Source: Cryptoclostridium sp036644995
GTDB taxonomy: Bacteria > Bacillota > Dehalobacteriia > UBA7702
Direction: 5' to 3'
NCBI GenBank assembly: GCA_036644995.1
Contig: JAVXOZ010000011.1
Location: 1 to 60,252 of the forward strand
Length of the DNA stretch: 60,252 nt
Shown: one piece after another, positions 15,640 to 24,447 of the stretch
How positions within the stretch are numbered: the stretch's first letter is position 1
How the letters are laid out: the number at the start of each line of letters is the position of its first letter
Program-made: the position numbers and the translations under genes
The notes under the pieces: generated by a model
Seen by the model: only the letters and a program-made list of their open reading frames with translations
Database searches by the model: none
What the model was told of the DNA's origin: nothing

Positions 15640-16335
15640 TTATGAGCGAGCACCAAATATACTTGTGCCCACTCTTACCATGGTTGCGCCTTCTTGTACT
15701 GCTACGATATAATCATTACTCATGCCCATGGACAGTTCTCTCATTTTCACCTTAGGCAGAGTTAATGTAGCCAAATATTCTTTAAGTTCTCTAAGTTCCC
15801 TAAATACACTGCGGATTTTTTCTTCATCTGCCACATGGGGTCCAATGGTCATTAGCCCCTGAACCTCAATATTGGGAAACCGAGAAACTTCTTTGAGAAA
15901 GTTTTCTACTTCCTCTTTTTTCAAACCAAATTTTGTATCTTCATCGGCAATGTTTACTTGCACCAAGCATGGTATCTGACGACCAATTTTCTCGGCTCTT
16001 TTTTGAATTTCCTCAGCGAGTTTTAAGCTATCTAAGGAGTGAATCATGTAAACTTTATCTATGATATACTTAACTTTATTGGTTTGAAGATGTCCTATTA
16101 AGTGCCAGCGGATATCACAAGGAAAATGAGAATATTTATCCATAACCTCTTGAACACGATTTTCTCCCAAATCCTTCATTCCTGCGGACACTGCTTCTTC
16201 AATAATATCAACACCCAAAGTTTTGGTAACTGCAATTAAACGAACATCAGCCGCTGCATTTGCAAAACCCACTTTGGCATTATCTATATTGCTTAATACT
16301 TCTTTTATTTTACAGGCAACTTGCATAAAAATCAA
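15640..16335 (-). CDS. yggS: PLP-binding homeostasis protein YggS/YlmE
   Basis: A 231-residue single-domain TIM barrel of the PLPBP family, which binds pyridoxal 5'-phosphate without a known reaction and keeps free PLP and amino acid pools in balance. The PLP lysine is in LIAVTKTLG (about residue 35). GENRVQE, WHLIGHLQTNK, the GLMTIGP strand and the C-terminal SMGMSNDY with VRVGTSIFG are all present. It precedes sepF by 15 bases, the classical ylmE-ylmF order. Confidence 0.95.
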   Translation of the reverse strand: MIFMQVACKIKEVLSNIDNAKVGFANAAADVRLIAVTKTLGVDIIEEAVSAGMKDLGENRVQEVMDKYSHFPCDIRWHLIGHLQTNKVKYIIDKVYMIHSLDSLKLAEEIQKRAEKIGRQIPCLVQVNIADEDTKFGLKKEEVENFLKEVSRFPNIEVQGLMTIGPHVADEEKIRSVFRELRELKEYLATLTLPKVKMRELSMGMSNDYIVAVQEGATMVRVGTSIFGARS

Positions 16336-16581
16336 CCTCTTTTTTGAATTTTTACTTAAAAATATACATATTTTTCTTCTTTTCTACTTATTTTGAGGCT
16401 TAACCATTACATAATGCGCTAAACTTCAACAAATTTACATATTTCGCCCCGAAAATTGTGACTTTTTATATTACTTTTTTAGGTTAACCACACTTGATAA
16501 TATTGCCAAAATTTTATAACCTTGGAGCAAAAACTGAAATTTGCCATAACCAAGGATTTACCTTGAGCAAAATTCCACATT

Positions 16582-17325
16582 CTAAATTTTAAGGGTAAAC
16601 TTATGGCTTTGAGAATATGTGCCACCCAATAAAGATACATTAACAAACCGTTTATTAAACCAAATATCACAGGCTTTTAACTGGAAAATTAAATCCAAAC
16701 CCTCATCTTTAATCCCCACAAACACAATTTTTCCCACTGTTTCTTGGGCTTCTATTATGCACTTTATTTCATCCCCAATTTTGGGTGTAGCTTTAAAAAA
16801 ACCTTGAGGGCAACAAATGCCTAAATACGGTTGCCTAAAATTATCTATGGTTTTAAAAACCACATCCCCTTTTTGGCAAAATTCCCCAGTGGCTTGAGGC
16901 GGATAATTTTCCTTTTGCTCTATTATTTCACCCACGGAGATATCCCCAATATTATTGGGTGTTAATATGGTTTCCAGACCATCTGTTTTATAAAATAACA
17001 AACCCGATTGAGAGCTTCCCACTACAACATTTACATCATCCGCAGTTAAATCCGTAACAGCAGATTTAATTTTTACACCTATTTCCCCTCGGGCAATGCG
17101 TTTGTCGGGTAAGGCAATTTTTTCTACTTCCCCTCGTCTATCTGCATAAACCAAGTTCTCTTGGTAAAACATAACACCTTTAACCACAGAATAACCACCA
17201 CGGGATTCCTGGGCAAAAGCGGTTTTTTCTTTCACAAATATTTGGGGGGCAACATAAAAAAGAGAAGCACCAACCACCGCCCCAAAAAGGGAAAATACCA
17301 GTATACGATAAAAGAGAATTTTCAT
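16582..17325 (-). CDS. Membrane-anchored HlyD-like protein of the ylm cluster
   Basis: A 247-residue protein with one N-terminal membrane helix (about 7-27) and an outside domain rich in beta strands. It resembles the short HlyD/lipoyl-like periplasmic-type proteins that sit between pgeF and yggS in many Clostridia: a hairpin core (FYQENLVYADRRGEVEKI) and a C-terminal barrel with KIGDEIKC and KIVFVGIKDEGLDL. Role unknown; the location points to the envelope or septum. No cognate ABC or MFS partner is adjacent. The 246-bp gap to yggS holds nothing I recognise. Confidence 0.6.
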   Translation of the reverse strand: MKILFYRILVFSLFGAVVGASLFYVAPQIFVKEKTAFAQESRGGYSVVKGVMFYQENLVYADRRGEVEKIALPDKRIARGEIGVKIKSAVTDLTADDVNVVVGSSQSGLLFYKTDGLETILTPNNIGDISVGEIIEQKENYPPQATGEFCQKGDVVFKTIDNFRQPYLGICCPQGFFKATPKIGDEIKCIIEAQETVGKIVFVGIKDEGLDLIFQLKACDIWFNKRFVNVSLLGGTYSQSHKFTLKI

Positions 17326-17547
17326 GATGATTTTCCACGTTCCTTTTATTCCCTATTTATTTACATTCCCCATTAAGTTTTCAGTTCCGCCATATTTCCC
17401 CATCAACATATTTTTCAATAGCATTGGGTTTATATATGGCATTGGAGTGATAACAGCATTGGAGTGATATAGCAGCACGGGTATAATATCCATATTAATT
17501 TATTTTACCACAACTGCCCCCAACCCCTAAACTGCCACATGGTAAGT

Positions 17548-18357
17548 TTATATCAATCTGGCAAATAAGCCATGCCTGCCACACCTGCCATCACTTCCTC
17601 GGTAGGAATAAAAAAGCTCTTGATTGCAGCAGGTACACATATTCAAATCAGTAATATTTTCATCTCTCACCCCCAGGGCGGTGAGCAAATCTCTATTGGC
17701 CTTGGCATTATCAAAAAAATACTCACGGGCTTTACCTCTTTTAAACCAAGATTCTGCATTGTTAAAAGTGGTGGTAAATCTACTGTAAAACACCTTGTCC
17801 ACCTCGTAACAACAAACGCCGATGCCGGGACCAAATGCCACAAGGGCATCTTTTGGCTCAGTGCCATAGTTTACATTCATCTCCCTGAGTAGGGAAGCAC
17901 CTATGTTTTGCAAAGTGCCACGCCACCCCGCATGGGCAGTGCCCAAAACCTTATGCTCGGGATCGAATATGGCAATGGGCAAACAATCCGCATAAAAAGT
18001 AGATAAAAACAAGCCCTTGTGAGCGGTGTACATACCATCGGTTTCGGGGAAAGCATGGTTATAGCTCATCAGCCCCGCTCCCCTATCTTTAGGGGTTATA
18101 TGCCGTATTTTTTTACCGTGAACCTGTTGGATAGAAACAAAGTCTGTCATGGGGATATCCAATGCCGCCATAAAAAGGCGGCGATTTTCAGTTACAGCCT
18201 CATCTTCATCTTCAACATGGCGTGCCAAATTCAAGGAATCATAACCTTTTTTTGATACACCCCCAAGGCGACAAGATATATACACCTCGGCACCTAAGGA
18301 TGCCCATTCCGGTATTGTATAATATATTATATTATTTTTTTCTGTTTTTTCCCACAT
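17548..18357 (-). CDS. pgeF: PgeF/YfiH laccase-domain protein (purine nucleoside phosphorylase)
   Basis: A 269-residue protein of the Cu-oxidase_4 family, now known to act as a zinc-dependent purine nucleoside phosphorylase and adenosine deaminase and to correct peptidoglycan errors (PgeF). Metal ligands are visible in QQVHGKKI, STFYADCLPIAIFD, GTAHAGWRGTLQNI and FGPGIGVCCYEVD; the C-terminal CTCCNQELFYSYRGSDGRCGRHG is complete. It is the first gene of the leftward division cluster. A GAGG-like site precedes the ATG. Confidence 0.93.
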   Translation of the reverse strand: MWEKTEKNNIIYYTIPEWASLGAEVYISCRLGGVSKKGYDSLNLARHVEDEDEAVTENRRLFMAALDIPMTDFVSIQQVHGKKIRHITPKDRGAGLMSYNHAFPETDGMYTAHKGLFLSTFYADCLPIAIFDPEHKVLGTAHAGWRGTLQNIGASLLREMNVNYGTEPKDALVAFGPGIGVCCYEVDKVFYSRFTTTFNNAESWFKRGKAREYFFDNAKANRDLLTALGVRDENITDLNMCTCCNQELFYSYRGSDGRCGRHGLFARLI

Positions 18358-18485
18358 TTGGCTAACCTCCGAATATACCCATTATACACTGGTGTTTAAT
18401 AAAACACAATGAACGAATAATGGAGAAACAAAAGAAATTCTGCTATTATTAATTGTTTTAAAAGACATTTTAATGGAATTTTAAT

Positions 18486-18514
18486 TTGCACTTTTACCAA
18501 CTATCTTGTAAAAT
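18486..18514 (+). promoter_or_regulatory. Promoter of the PAP2 phosphatase gene
   Basis: TTGCAC, a 17-base spacer and TAAAAT, about 30 bases before the start codon with its AGGAG site. Confidence 0.55.
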
Positions 18515-18544
18515 ATGAAATAGAAAGAGCAATAAGGAGAATTT

Positions 18545-19087
18545 ATGGCATTTGAATTAGTTTTTTTACAGTGGATACAGGATAATGTGGTTTGCCACTG
18601 GCTAACCACAATTATGCAAATGTTTACAAATTTAGGCAATAGTGCCATAATTTGGATAGTTGCCATTGCAGCCCTGCTTATTTTTAAAAAAACCCGAAAA
18701 TACGGATTCATGGCAGCTTTGGCATTGCTGATAAATTTATTAATATGTAATGCCATTTTAAAGCCGCTGATAGATAGGCCACGACCCTTTACCAAGGTGG
18801 CAATAGATTTATTGGTTGCCCAACCCGGACCGCATTCTTTTCCATCGGGTCACACATCTTCGGCATTTGCCGTTGCCACGGTTATATTTTTTTGGAGCAA
18901 GCCTTGGGGTGTACCTGCACTTTTCATTGGGGCACTAACCGCCTTTTCCAGAATGTATTTCTTTTTACACTACCCCACGGATATTTTAGGCGGCTTAATA
19001 GTGGGTATAGGCTCTGCCTTCATTGCCAAAGCCTTGGTTGAATATTATTCCAAAAACAAACTTGGGTCTACATCGGGCAATGCCTGA
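18545..19087 (+). CDS. PAP2-family membrane phosphatase (undecaprenyl-diphosphatase-like)
   Basis: A 180-residue membrane enzyme with about five helices and the full PAP2 active site: KPLIDRPRP (motif 1), PSGHTSS (motif 2) and SRMYFFLHYPTD (motif 3). The size and motif spacing fit BcrC/PgpB-type enzymes, which recycle undecaprenyl diphosphate for wall synthesis; phosphatidylglycerophosphate is another possible substrate. Its last 43 bases overlap the convergent carbonic-anhydrase-like gene. Confidence 0.85.
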   Translation: MAFELVFLQWIQDNVVCHWLTTIMQMFTNLGNSAIIWIVAIAALLIFKKTRKYGFMAALALLINLLICNAILKPLIDRPRPFTKVAIDLLVAQPGPHSFPSGHTSSAFAVATVIFFWSKPWGVPALFIGALTAFSRMYFFLHYPTDILGGLIVGIGSAFIAKALVEYYSKNKLGSTSGNA

Positions 19088-19638
19088 GCCAAATTGGGTA
19101 ATCCTCTTAAGCCATTGTAATTGCAAATGCTAAATTTACCCGTGTTATCGCAAAATACACCCACAATAGCCAGTTTTTCGGCTTTTACCAAATCACGGTA
19201 ACGTTCTAAACCTTGGGAAACTTGGTAATCTATATGTTTCATTATATTATCACGTATTTTTCGGGATTTACCTTGGGCAAAACAAGGCATAATATTGTTA
19301 AACAATTCCTTTGTAAATTCCGTATTGCCCTCACCTTTTAAAGCGGATTTTACAGCGGAGCAATCTTCATGGCCAATGATAATAAGCATAGGTATTGCCA
19401 AATCCTTAATACCATGATCCAAAGAGGCTTCATTACCCTTTAATATGCCGCCGTAGTTGGCAACTATATATATTTTTTCACTGCTGTGTTCCATAAAACG
19501 CAAAGGATAACCACAGCAAAGCACCACAGCCTTGGGTTGGTAATTTACCAATGCGGTCAAATCTTGTTCTCTTTGATTGCTGATAAATGTTCGGTTATTT
19601 TCAATGATATCACAAAGAGATTTTACCGTTTTTTTCAT
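19045..19638 (-). CDS. Beta-carbonic-anhydrase-like protein with altered active site
   Basis: A 197-residue protein starting at the ATG at 19638 with AGAGGTG upstream; a GTG at 19647 lies inside that site. The fold signature is clear: VVLCCGYPLR near residue 42, then IVANYGGIL and IIIGHEDCSAV. The zinc ligands Cys, His90 and Cys93 can be placed, but the usual CxDSR motif with its Asp-Arg pair is replaced by CCGYPLR. The catalytic water switch is therefore missing, and CO2 hydration is not assured. Related beta-CA-fold proteins include CS2 hydrolases and inactive forms. The 3' end overlaps the PAP2 gene by 43 bases. Confidence 0.65.
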   Translation of the reverse strand: MKKTVKSLCDIIENNRTFISNQREQDLTALVNYQPKAVVLCCGYPLRFMEHSSEKIYIVANYGGILKGNEASLDHGIKDLAIPMLIIIGHEDCSAVKSALKGEGNTEFTKELFNNIMPCFAQGKSRKIRDNIMKHIDYQVSQGLERYRDLVKAEKLAIVGVFCDNTGKFSICNYNGLRGLPNLAQALPDVDPSLFLE

Positions 19639-19790
19639 AAATTGCACCTCTTTAATCTACTTCGGCATAAATACTGAAGTTTCCTGCAAAATATGATAAA
19701 ATATTACATAAAAATCTTAAAAAAATACAACGCTGAAAATACAAAAGTTATTTTCACTTATTTCACTTATATTATAGCATCGGAGATGAA

Positions 19791-20720
19791 ATGTACGGAT
19801 ATATTCGCTTTTACGGCGATGAACTCAAAGTTAAAGATTTAAAGCTATTTAAAGCCTATTACTGCGGATTATGCCGTGAATTAAAGGAATCCTACGGGCA
19901 ACGAAGTCGCCTGCTTTTAAGTTACGATATGACCTTTATGGCAATTTTTCTTGATGCCCTAAAGGATGAAAAAAATCAAACGGAATTGGGGTTTTGCCCC
20001 ACCTCACCTCTGAAAAAAAAGCCCATGATAATATCCAAAGACAGCCTGAGTAAAGCTGCAATGCTCACGGTTTTAATGGGCTATTACAAAATGGAAGATG
20101 CTTGGCAGGACGATAAAAATATCGGGGCAAAGCTGGCAGCATCAATCTACAAAAAGCCCTTTCAAAAAAGTCGGCAAAAAGATAGGGAAATGGCGGCAAA
20201 AACCGAAAGCTATTTAAAGGAATTTTATTTGGGGGAGCAGAATACTAATATAGATTTAGATACCTTGGTTGACCCCTTTGCTACATTGGTAGCGGAAATA
20301 ATGGCGGCAAATGCTCCTGAAGATAAAAAATCCGATTTTCACAAAATGGGTTATCACGCAGGTCGCTGGCTCTATTTTATAGATGCCTTGGACGATTTGC
20401 CCCAAGATGTGGCAGAGAAAAAATTTAATGCCTTCACCCACACCTTAAAATACCACTATGGCACTTGGCAGGATTTTTATAAACAGGCACATGAGGATAT
20501 CCACGCCAATATATTCTTTTCCTTGGATGAACTCACCAAGGTATATTTAACCTTAAATATAAAAAACAATAAAGATTTAATTGAAAACATATTCTTTTTG
20601 GGAATCAGAGGTATCAGCGAATTGATTTTTGCCCGCCGCAACAGCGGTAATGCAGAAAAATTTGCTGTACCCTTTAAAATAAAAACCTCTTGTTCTCAGG
20701 ATGCTACGATAAAGGAGTAA
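19791..20720 (+). CDS. DUF5685-family protein
   Basis: A 309-residue protein starting MYGYIRFYGDELKVKD, which I recognise as the DUF5685 type found in Firmicutes. Cysteines occur as YYCGLCREL (about 23-31) and FCPTSP (about 68), a possible metal-binding set. The middle region is helical, with HKMGYHAGRWLYFIDALDDL, which looks like a helical bundle related to prenyl-synthase-like folds. No function is known. It is first of three co-directed genes; the stop codon and the next gene's AGGAG site touch. Confidence 0.75.
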   Translation: MYGYIRFYGDELKVKDLKLFKAYYCGLCRELKESYGQRSRLLLSYDMTFMAIFLDALKDEKNQTELGFCPTSPLKKKPMIISKDSLSKAAMLTVLMGYYKMEDAWQDDKNIGAKLAASIYKKPFQKSRQKDREMAAKTESYLKEFYLGEQNTNIDLDTLVDPFATLVAEIMAANAPEDKKSDFHKMGYHAGRWLYFIDALDDLPQDVAEKKFNAFTHTLKYHYGTWQDFYKQAHEDIHANIFFSLDELTKVYLTLNIKNNKDLIENIFFLGIRGISELIFARRNSGNAEKFAVPFKIKTSCSQDATIKE

Positions 20721-20722
20721 AA

Positions 20723-21130
20723 ATGGAAATGGCAGTTAATAGCGGTAATTTTGCAGGGAGCAGCAATATTAAAGACCAAATAAGAAAAAATATCCAAAGA
20801 AATCTCTTGGATGAGGCATTAACCTTGGTTAATGAATTAAACGAACAAGACCCCGATTTTTACTATTTTCAAGGCTGGATATTTGCGGAAAAAGGCTGGA
20901 CTCAAAGGGCACGGGATTACGCTAAAATAGCTACCCAAATGAACCCCAACAATAACGAATATCAAATGCTCTGGAACCGATTAAACAACGATGCGGGTCA
21001 AACCTATAAAGCCCAATCGGAAAGACGTGGGTTTATGCCCCAGTGTAGCTGCTGCGAAATGGCAAGCTGCTTGGTTTGCAGCGACTGTTGTTGCGAAAGT
21101 ATGGGCGGCGACCTTATATCCTGCTGCTAA
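20723..21130 (+). CDS. TPR-like protein with a cysteine-rich tail
   Basis: A 135-residue protein starting at the ATG at 20723 (AAAGGAGTAAAA upstream; an earlier in-frame start has no site). Residues about 18-90 form two or three TPR-like helical pairs (EALTLVNELNEQDPDFYYFQ, RARDYAKIATQMNPNN). The last 30 residues hold 12 cysteines in pairs and triplets (CSCCEMASCLVCSDCCC), which suggests metal binding or heavy disulfide use. It sits 2 bases after the DUF5685 gene, so the two probably act together. Function unknown. Confidence 0.7.
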   Translation: MEMAVNSGNFAGSSNIKDQIRKNIQRNLLDEALTLVNELNEQDPDFYYFQGWIFAEKGWTQRARDYAKIATQMNPNNNEYQMLWNRLNNDAGQTYKAQSERRGFMPQCSCCEMASCLVCSDCCCESMGGDLISCC

Positions 21131-21141
21131 AGGAAGAAAAT

Positions 21142-21666
21142 ATGGAAAAAAACAGAACATTGGCTCTGGCAGGGATTATGACGGCATTCACCGTGATTAT
21201 CCTGTTTTTTGCCATGGTTATACCCAATTTAAAACTGGTGCTTTACGGTCTATCCTCTTTACCCATAGCGGTAATATTAATTGAGTGCGATAAAAAAACC
21301 GCAGGGCTATTTTTTACAGCCACAGCGGTTTTGGCACTGATTTTAATTCCGGATAAAACTGCGGTTTTACCCTATGTGGTGGTTTTGGGATTTTATGGTT
21401 TTATTAAAGCCATAGCAGAAAAATTTACCAATAATATAGTGGAATGGGCAATTAAGATAATATATTTCAACGCAACATTAGCAATATATCTATGGTTGGT
21501 ACTTGCAATTTTCTTGCCAAATATTGTTTTACCCATACCTCTTTGGGTACTGATTATCGGCGCTGAAGTGGGCTTTGTTATCTACGATTTTATTTACTCC
21601 GCTTGTATATGGTACTATGAAAAGCAAATTAGACCTAAGATAAAAACCTTAAACAGCTTTCGCTAA
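21142..21666 (+). CDS. Hypothetical polytopic membrane protein
   Basis: A 174-residue protein with about five hydrophobic helices starting at residue 5, beginning MEKNRTLALAGIMTAFTVII after an AGGAAG site; the start at 21142 is preferred over an earlier frame that overlaps the Cys-rich gene. The pattern (short N-terminus, LALAGIMTAF, a strongly hydrophobic core) recalls small ECF-type S-component or DUF2232-like proteins, but no family motif is certain. It completes the DUF5685 operon. Confidence 0.6.
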   Translation: MEKNRTLALAGIMTAFTVIILFFAMVIPNLKLVLYGLSSLPIAVILIECDKKTAGLFFTATAVLALILIPDKTAVLPYVVVLGFYGFIKAIAEKFTNNIVEWAIKIIYFNATLAIYLWLVLAIFLPNIVLPIPLWVLIIGAEVGFVIYDFIYSACIWYYEKQIRPKIKTLNSFR

Positions 21667-21912
21667 AATGATAATATATTCTCTTTACAAATTTTTATTT
21701 CAGGAATATACTTATATAAAGTAATAGATACTAATATTCTTAAGATAAAATCTAAAAATGGACAAACTTGAAAAGTCTTTGTGGCTCTTGTGTATTAAAA
21801 CATATTTAGCCCCTAACTTATCACCTTTTCTGTTTTTGGGTCTTTATTAGAATATCACAAAATCTATTATTAAAATTAATTTTTTTATGAAAAACAAGGA
21901 GGAAAAAATAAA

Positions 21913-22152
21913 TTGATAACTAAAGATATGAGCATTGGCGAAATAGTGGAAAAATGGCCTACCACCGTGGATGTTTTTAAACAACATGGCATGGGCTGCT
22001 TGGGCTGTGCCATTGCCCACTTTGAATCCGTGGGAGAAGGTGCCATGGCACACGGCATTGATATTGATGCACTTTTGTGCGATTTATCCATGGCTGCCAC
22101 CAGATACAATCCCGATGAAGGCAAATGCCAATGCGGTTGCGGCAAACACTAA
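21913..22152 (+). CDS. DUF1858-domain protein
   Basis: A 79-residue protein of the DUF1858 type, often found alone or fused to hybrid-cluster or disulfide-reductase proteins. It has the family core SIGEIVEKWPTTVDVFKQHGMGCLGC with a CxxC pair, and a second cysteine group at the end (KCQCGCGKH). A TTG start 10 bases after AAGGAGG is preferred. It stands before the kor operon; a role in redox or iron-sulfur chemistry is likely but not shown. Confidence 0.85.
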   Translation: MITKDMSIGEIVEKWPTTVDVFKQHGMGCLGCAIAHFESVGEGAMAHGIDIDALLCDLSMAATRYNPDEGKCQCGCGKH

Positions 22153-22168
22153 ATAAATAGGACACCTA

Positions 22169-22210
22169 AGCCCAAAAGGATGCAAGCTTTATTGTATGCC
22201 TTTTGGGTTT
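22169..22210 (+). terminator. Hairpin between the DUF1858 gene and the kor operon
   Basis: CCCAAAAGG pairs with CCTTTTGGG around a 21-base loop, followed by TTT but no long T-run. It is a weak terminator or attenuator. Confidence 0.45.
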
Positions 22211-22290
22211 ACTATAATTTTTTGGTTTTACACTATATTTTTTGGTTTCACATTGTAGGAGAATTTTAGAATTTATAAAGGAGGATTAAA

Positions 22291-22509
22291 ATGGCAGCGT
22301 TTCAAAAAGAGATTAATTTGGAATTGTGCAAAGGATGTGGTATCTGCATAGACATTTGCCCAAAAAATGTTTACGATAGAGATGCCTTGGGTAAACCCAT
22401 TATGGAACGGAACGAAAATTGCATTTATTGCAAGCAATGTTTATTCCATTGCCCGGATTTTGCCATTGAATTTATCGAAGTGAAAGAAGGTGACACTTGT
22501 GGCAAATAA
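22291..22509 (+). CDS. korD: 2-oxoglutarate:ferredoxin oxidoreductase, delta (ferredoxin) subunit
   Basis: A 72-residue ferredoxin with two 4Fe-4S binding sets: CKGCGICIDICPKNV (about 11-25) and CIYCKQCLFHCPD (about 48-60). It passes electrons from the TPP enzyme to free ferredoxin. AGGAGG stands before the ATG. It is the first of four overlapping genes in the order D-A-B-C, which matches 2-oxoglutarate-type (Kor) operons; the substrate could also be a branched-chain oxoacid. Confidence 0.9.
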   Translation: MAAFQKEINLELCKGCGICIDICPKNVYDRDALGKPIMERNENCIYCKQCLFHCPDFAIEFIEVKEGDTCGK

Positions 22510-23635
22510 TTTAAAACTTTTACAGGGTAATGAGGCTTGTGCCCTTGGTGCTATCCATGCAGGTGTACGTTTTTATGCAGGTTATCCCATTACCCCCTCC
22601 ACAGAAATAGCCGAGCTAATGGCGGAAGAATTGCCTAAATACGGCGGCAAATTCATTCAAATGGAAGATGAAATTGCAGGTATGGCTGCGGTTATTGGTG
22701 CAAGTTTAACAGGGGTTAAATCTCTCACAGCCACTTCAGGACCGGGGTTTTCTCTCAAACAAGAAAACATTGGCTATGCCGCCATCACAGAAGTACCCTG
22801 CGTTATTGTTAATGTTCAACGTGGTGGCCCCTCCACAGGTTTACCCACCAGCCCTGCCCAAGGCGAAATATACCAAACCAAATACGGCACCCATGGGGAC
22901 CGTGGCGCCATTGTTTTAACACCCGGTAGCGTACCGGAATGCTTTGCTTTGGCTGCTCGTGCAGTTAACTTATCGGAAAAATATATGACTCCGGTAATCC
23001 TCCTCACCGATGAAGTGGTAGGACATATGCGTGAAGCCATAGATTTAGATGAATTGCGTAAAATAGAAGTTTACGATAGAAAAAAACCCGAAAATACTCC
23101 CGAAGAATACGCACCCTATGCCCCTGATGAAAATGGTGCACCTATTTTAGCACCCTTTGGCACAGGTTACCGCTACCACGTTACAGGGCTAACCCACGAC
23201 CAATCGGGTTTCCCCACCATGGTACCGAGTAAGGTTGAAGCTGCAAATTGGCGTTTAATCAATAAAATTGAGGACAACAAAGATGACATCATCCAATGGG
23301 AAGAAATATACACCGAAGATGCCGAATCTTTGATATTAGCCTATGGCGGTGCTGCCCGTGCCGCCCGTGAAGCCGTGGAACAGCTCCGTGCCCAAGGTAA
23401 AAAAGTTGGACTGTTTCGCCCCATTTCCATCTGGCCTTTCCCCGAATCTGCCCTAAAAGCCTTATTACCCCAAATTCACAGCATTTTGGTAACGGAAATG
23501 AATGCAGGCCAGCTTGGTCAAGAGGTGGAAAGAGTTGTGGGAGGTAAAGCTCAGGTAAAGGGTCTTTACGTTATAGATGGTGAAATCATGACTCCCCAAG
23601 AAATCATAGAAGCATGGCAGGGGGTGGAAAAATGA
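22499..23635 (+). CDS. korA: 2-oxoglutarate:ferredoxin oxidoreductase, alpha subunit
   Basis: A 378-residue subunit holding the pyrimidine-side domain of the TPP cofactor and the domain II/C-terminal Rossmann part. GTG at 22499 is the likely start (AGAAGG 8 bases upstream), overlapping the korD stop. The N-terminal signature GNEACALGAIHAG and FYAGYPITPSTEIAE, then TSGPGFSLKQE and NVQRGGPSTGLPT, are classic for KorA. The C-terminal part binds CoA-acyl chemistry (RPISIWPFPE). Works with korB in the TCA-branch reaction, forming succinyl-CoA or the reverse. Confidence 0.93.
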   Translation: MANNLKLLQGNEACALGAIHAGVRFYAGYPITPSTEIAELMAEELPKYGGKFIQMEDEIAGMAAVIGASLTGVKSLTATSGPGFSLKQENIGYAAITEVPCVIVNVQRGGPSTGLPTSPAQGEIYQTKYGTHGDRGAIVLTPGSVPECFALAARAVNLSEKYMTPVILLTDEVVGHMREAIDLDELRKIEVYDRKKPENTPEEYAPYAPDENGAPILAPFGTGYRYHVTGLTHDQSGFPTMVPSKVEAANWRLINKIEDNKDDIIQWEEIYTEDAESLILAYGGAARAAREAVEQLRAQGKKVGLFRPISIWPFPESALKALLPQIHSILVTEMNAGQLGQEVERVVGGKAQVKGLYVIDGEIMTPQEIIEAWQGVEK

Positions 23636-24447
23636 GTAAAGAATATTTAAGAAATGAACAACTACCCCACATCTGGTGTCCCGGGTGCGGCAACGGCATA
23701 GTTTTAAGTGCCTTTGAAAGAGCCTTGGAAAAAGCAGGGGTAGATAAGGATAAAACCATTATAATTTCAGGCATAGGCTGTTCCTCCAGAATGCCAACTT
23801 ACATGGACTTTAACACACTACACACCACCCACGGCAGGGCTTTGGGCTTTGCCACAGGTGTTAAATTGGCAAACCCTGAATTGGAAGTTTTTGTAATCAT
23901 GGGTGATGGGGATGCCACCGCCATCGGGGGCAACCATTTAATCCATGCTGCCCGCCGCAACATCGGCTTAAATGCCATAGTGGTAAACAACAATATCTAT
24001 GGTATGACAGGGGGGCAATATTCCCCACTTACACCCACAGGGATGAAGGCCACCACCGCACCATATGGCATGGTGGAAAGAAACTTTGACCTTTGCGATT
24101 TAGCCAAATCCGCAGGTGCTACCTATGTGGCAAGGGGCACTGTTTACCATGCCAAGCAACTCACAGATTTAATTTTGGAATCCATGGAAAACAAAGGCTT
24201 TTCCTTGGTGGAAGCAGTTTCCACCTGCCCCATCAGCTTTGGTCGCCGCAATAAAATCCGTGGCAATTATGAACTTATCGAATGGGTAAAAAATCAGTGC
24301 GTTAATGTAAAAGCAGCTGATAAAATGAGTCCCGAAGAACTGGAAAACAAAATTTTAATCGGCAAATTACATCACGCCCCGGTGGAAGAATATACCAAAA
24401 GCTATGATAAAATCATAGAAATAGCCAAGAGGGAGGAAAAAAGATGA
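23632..24447 (+). CDS. korB: 2-oxoglutarate:ferredoxin oxidoreductase, beta subunit
   Basis: A 271-residue TPP-binding subunit. It starts at the ATG at 23632, overlapping the korA stop (ATGA), with AGGGGGTGG upstream. HIWCPGCGNGIVL near the N-terminus and GIGCSSRMP give the iron-sulfur/TPP region, and IMGDGDATAIGGNH followed by NNNIYGMTGGQYSP is the GDG-NN thiamine motif. HTTHGRALGFATGVK is the KorB-specific stretch. Confidence 0.94.
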   Translation: MSKEYLRNEQLPHIWCPGCGNGIVLSAFERALEKAGVDKDKTIIISGIGCSSRMPTYMDFNTLHTTHGRALGFATGVKLANPELEVFVIMGDGDATAIGGNHLIHAARRNIGLNAIVVNNNIYGMTGGQYSPLTPTGMKATTAPYGMVERNFDLCDLAKSAGATYVARGTVYHAKQLTDLILESMENKGFSLVEAVSTCPISFGRRNKIRGNYELIEWVKNQCVNVKAADKMSPEELENKILIGKLHHAPVEEYTKSYDKIIEIAKREEKR

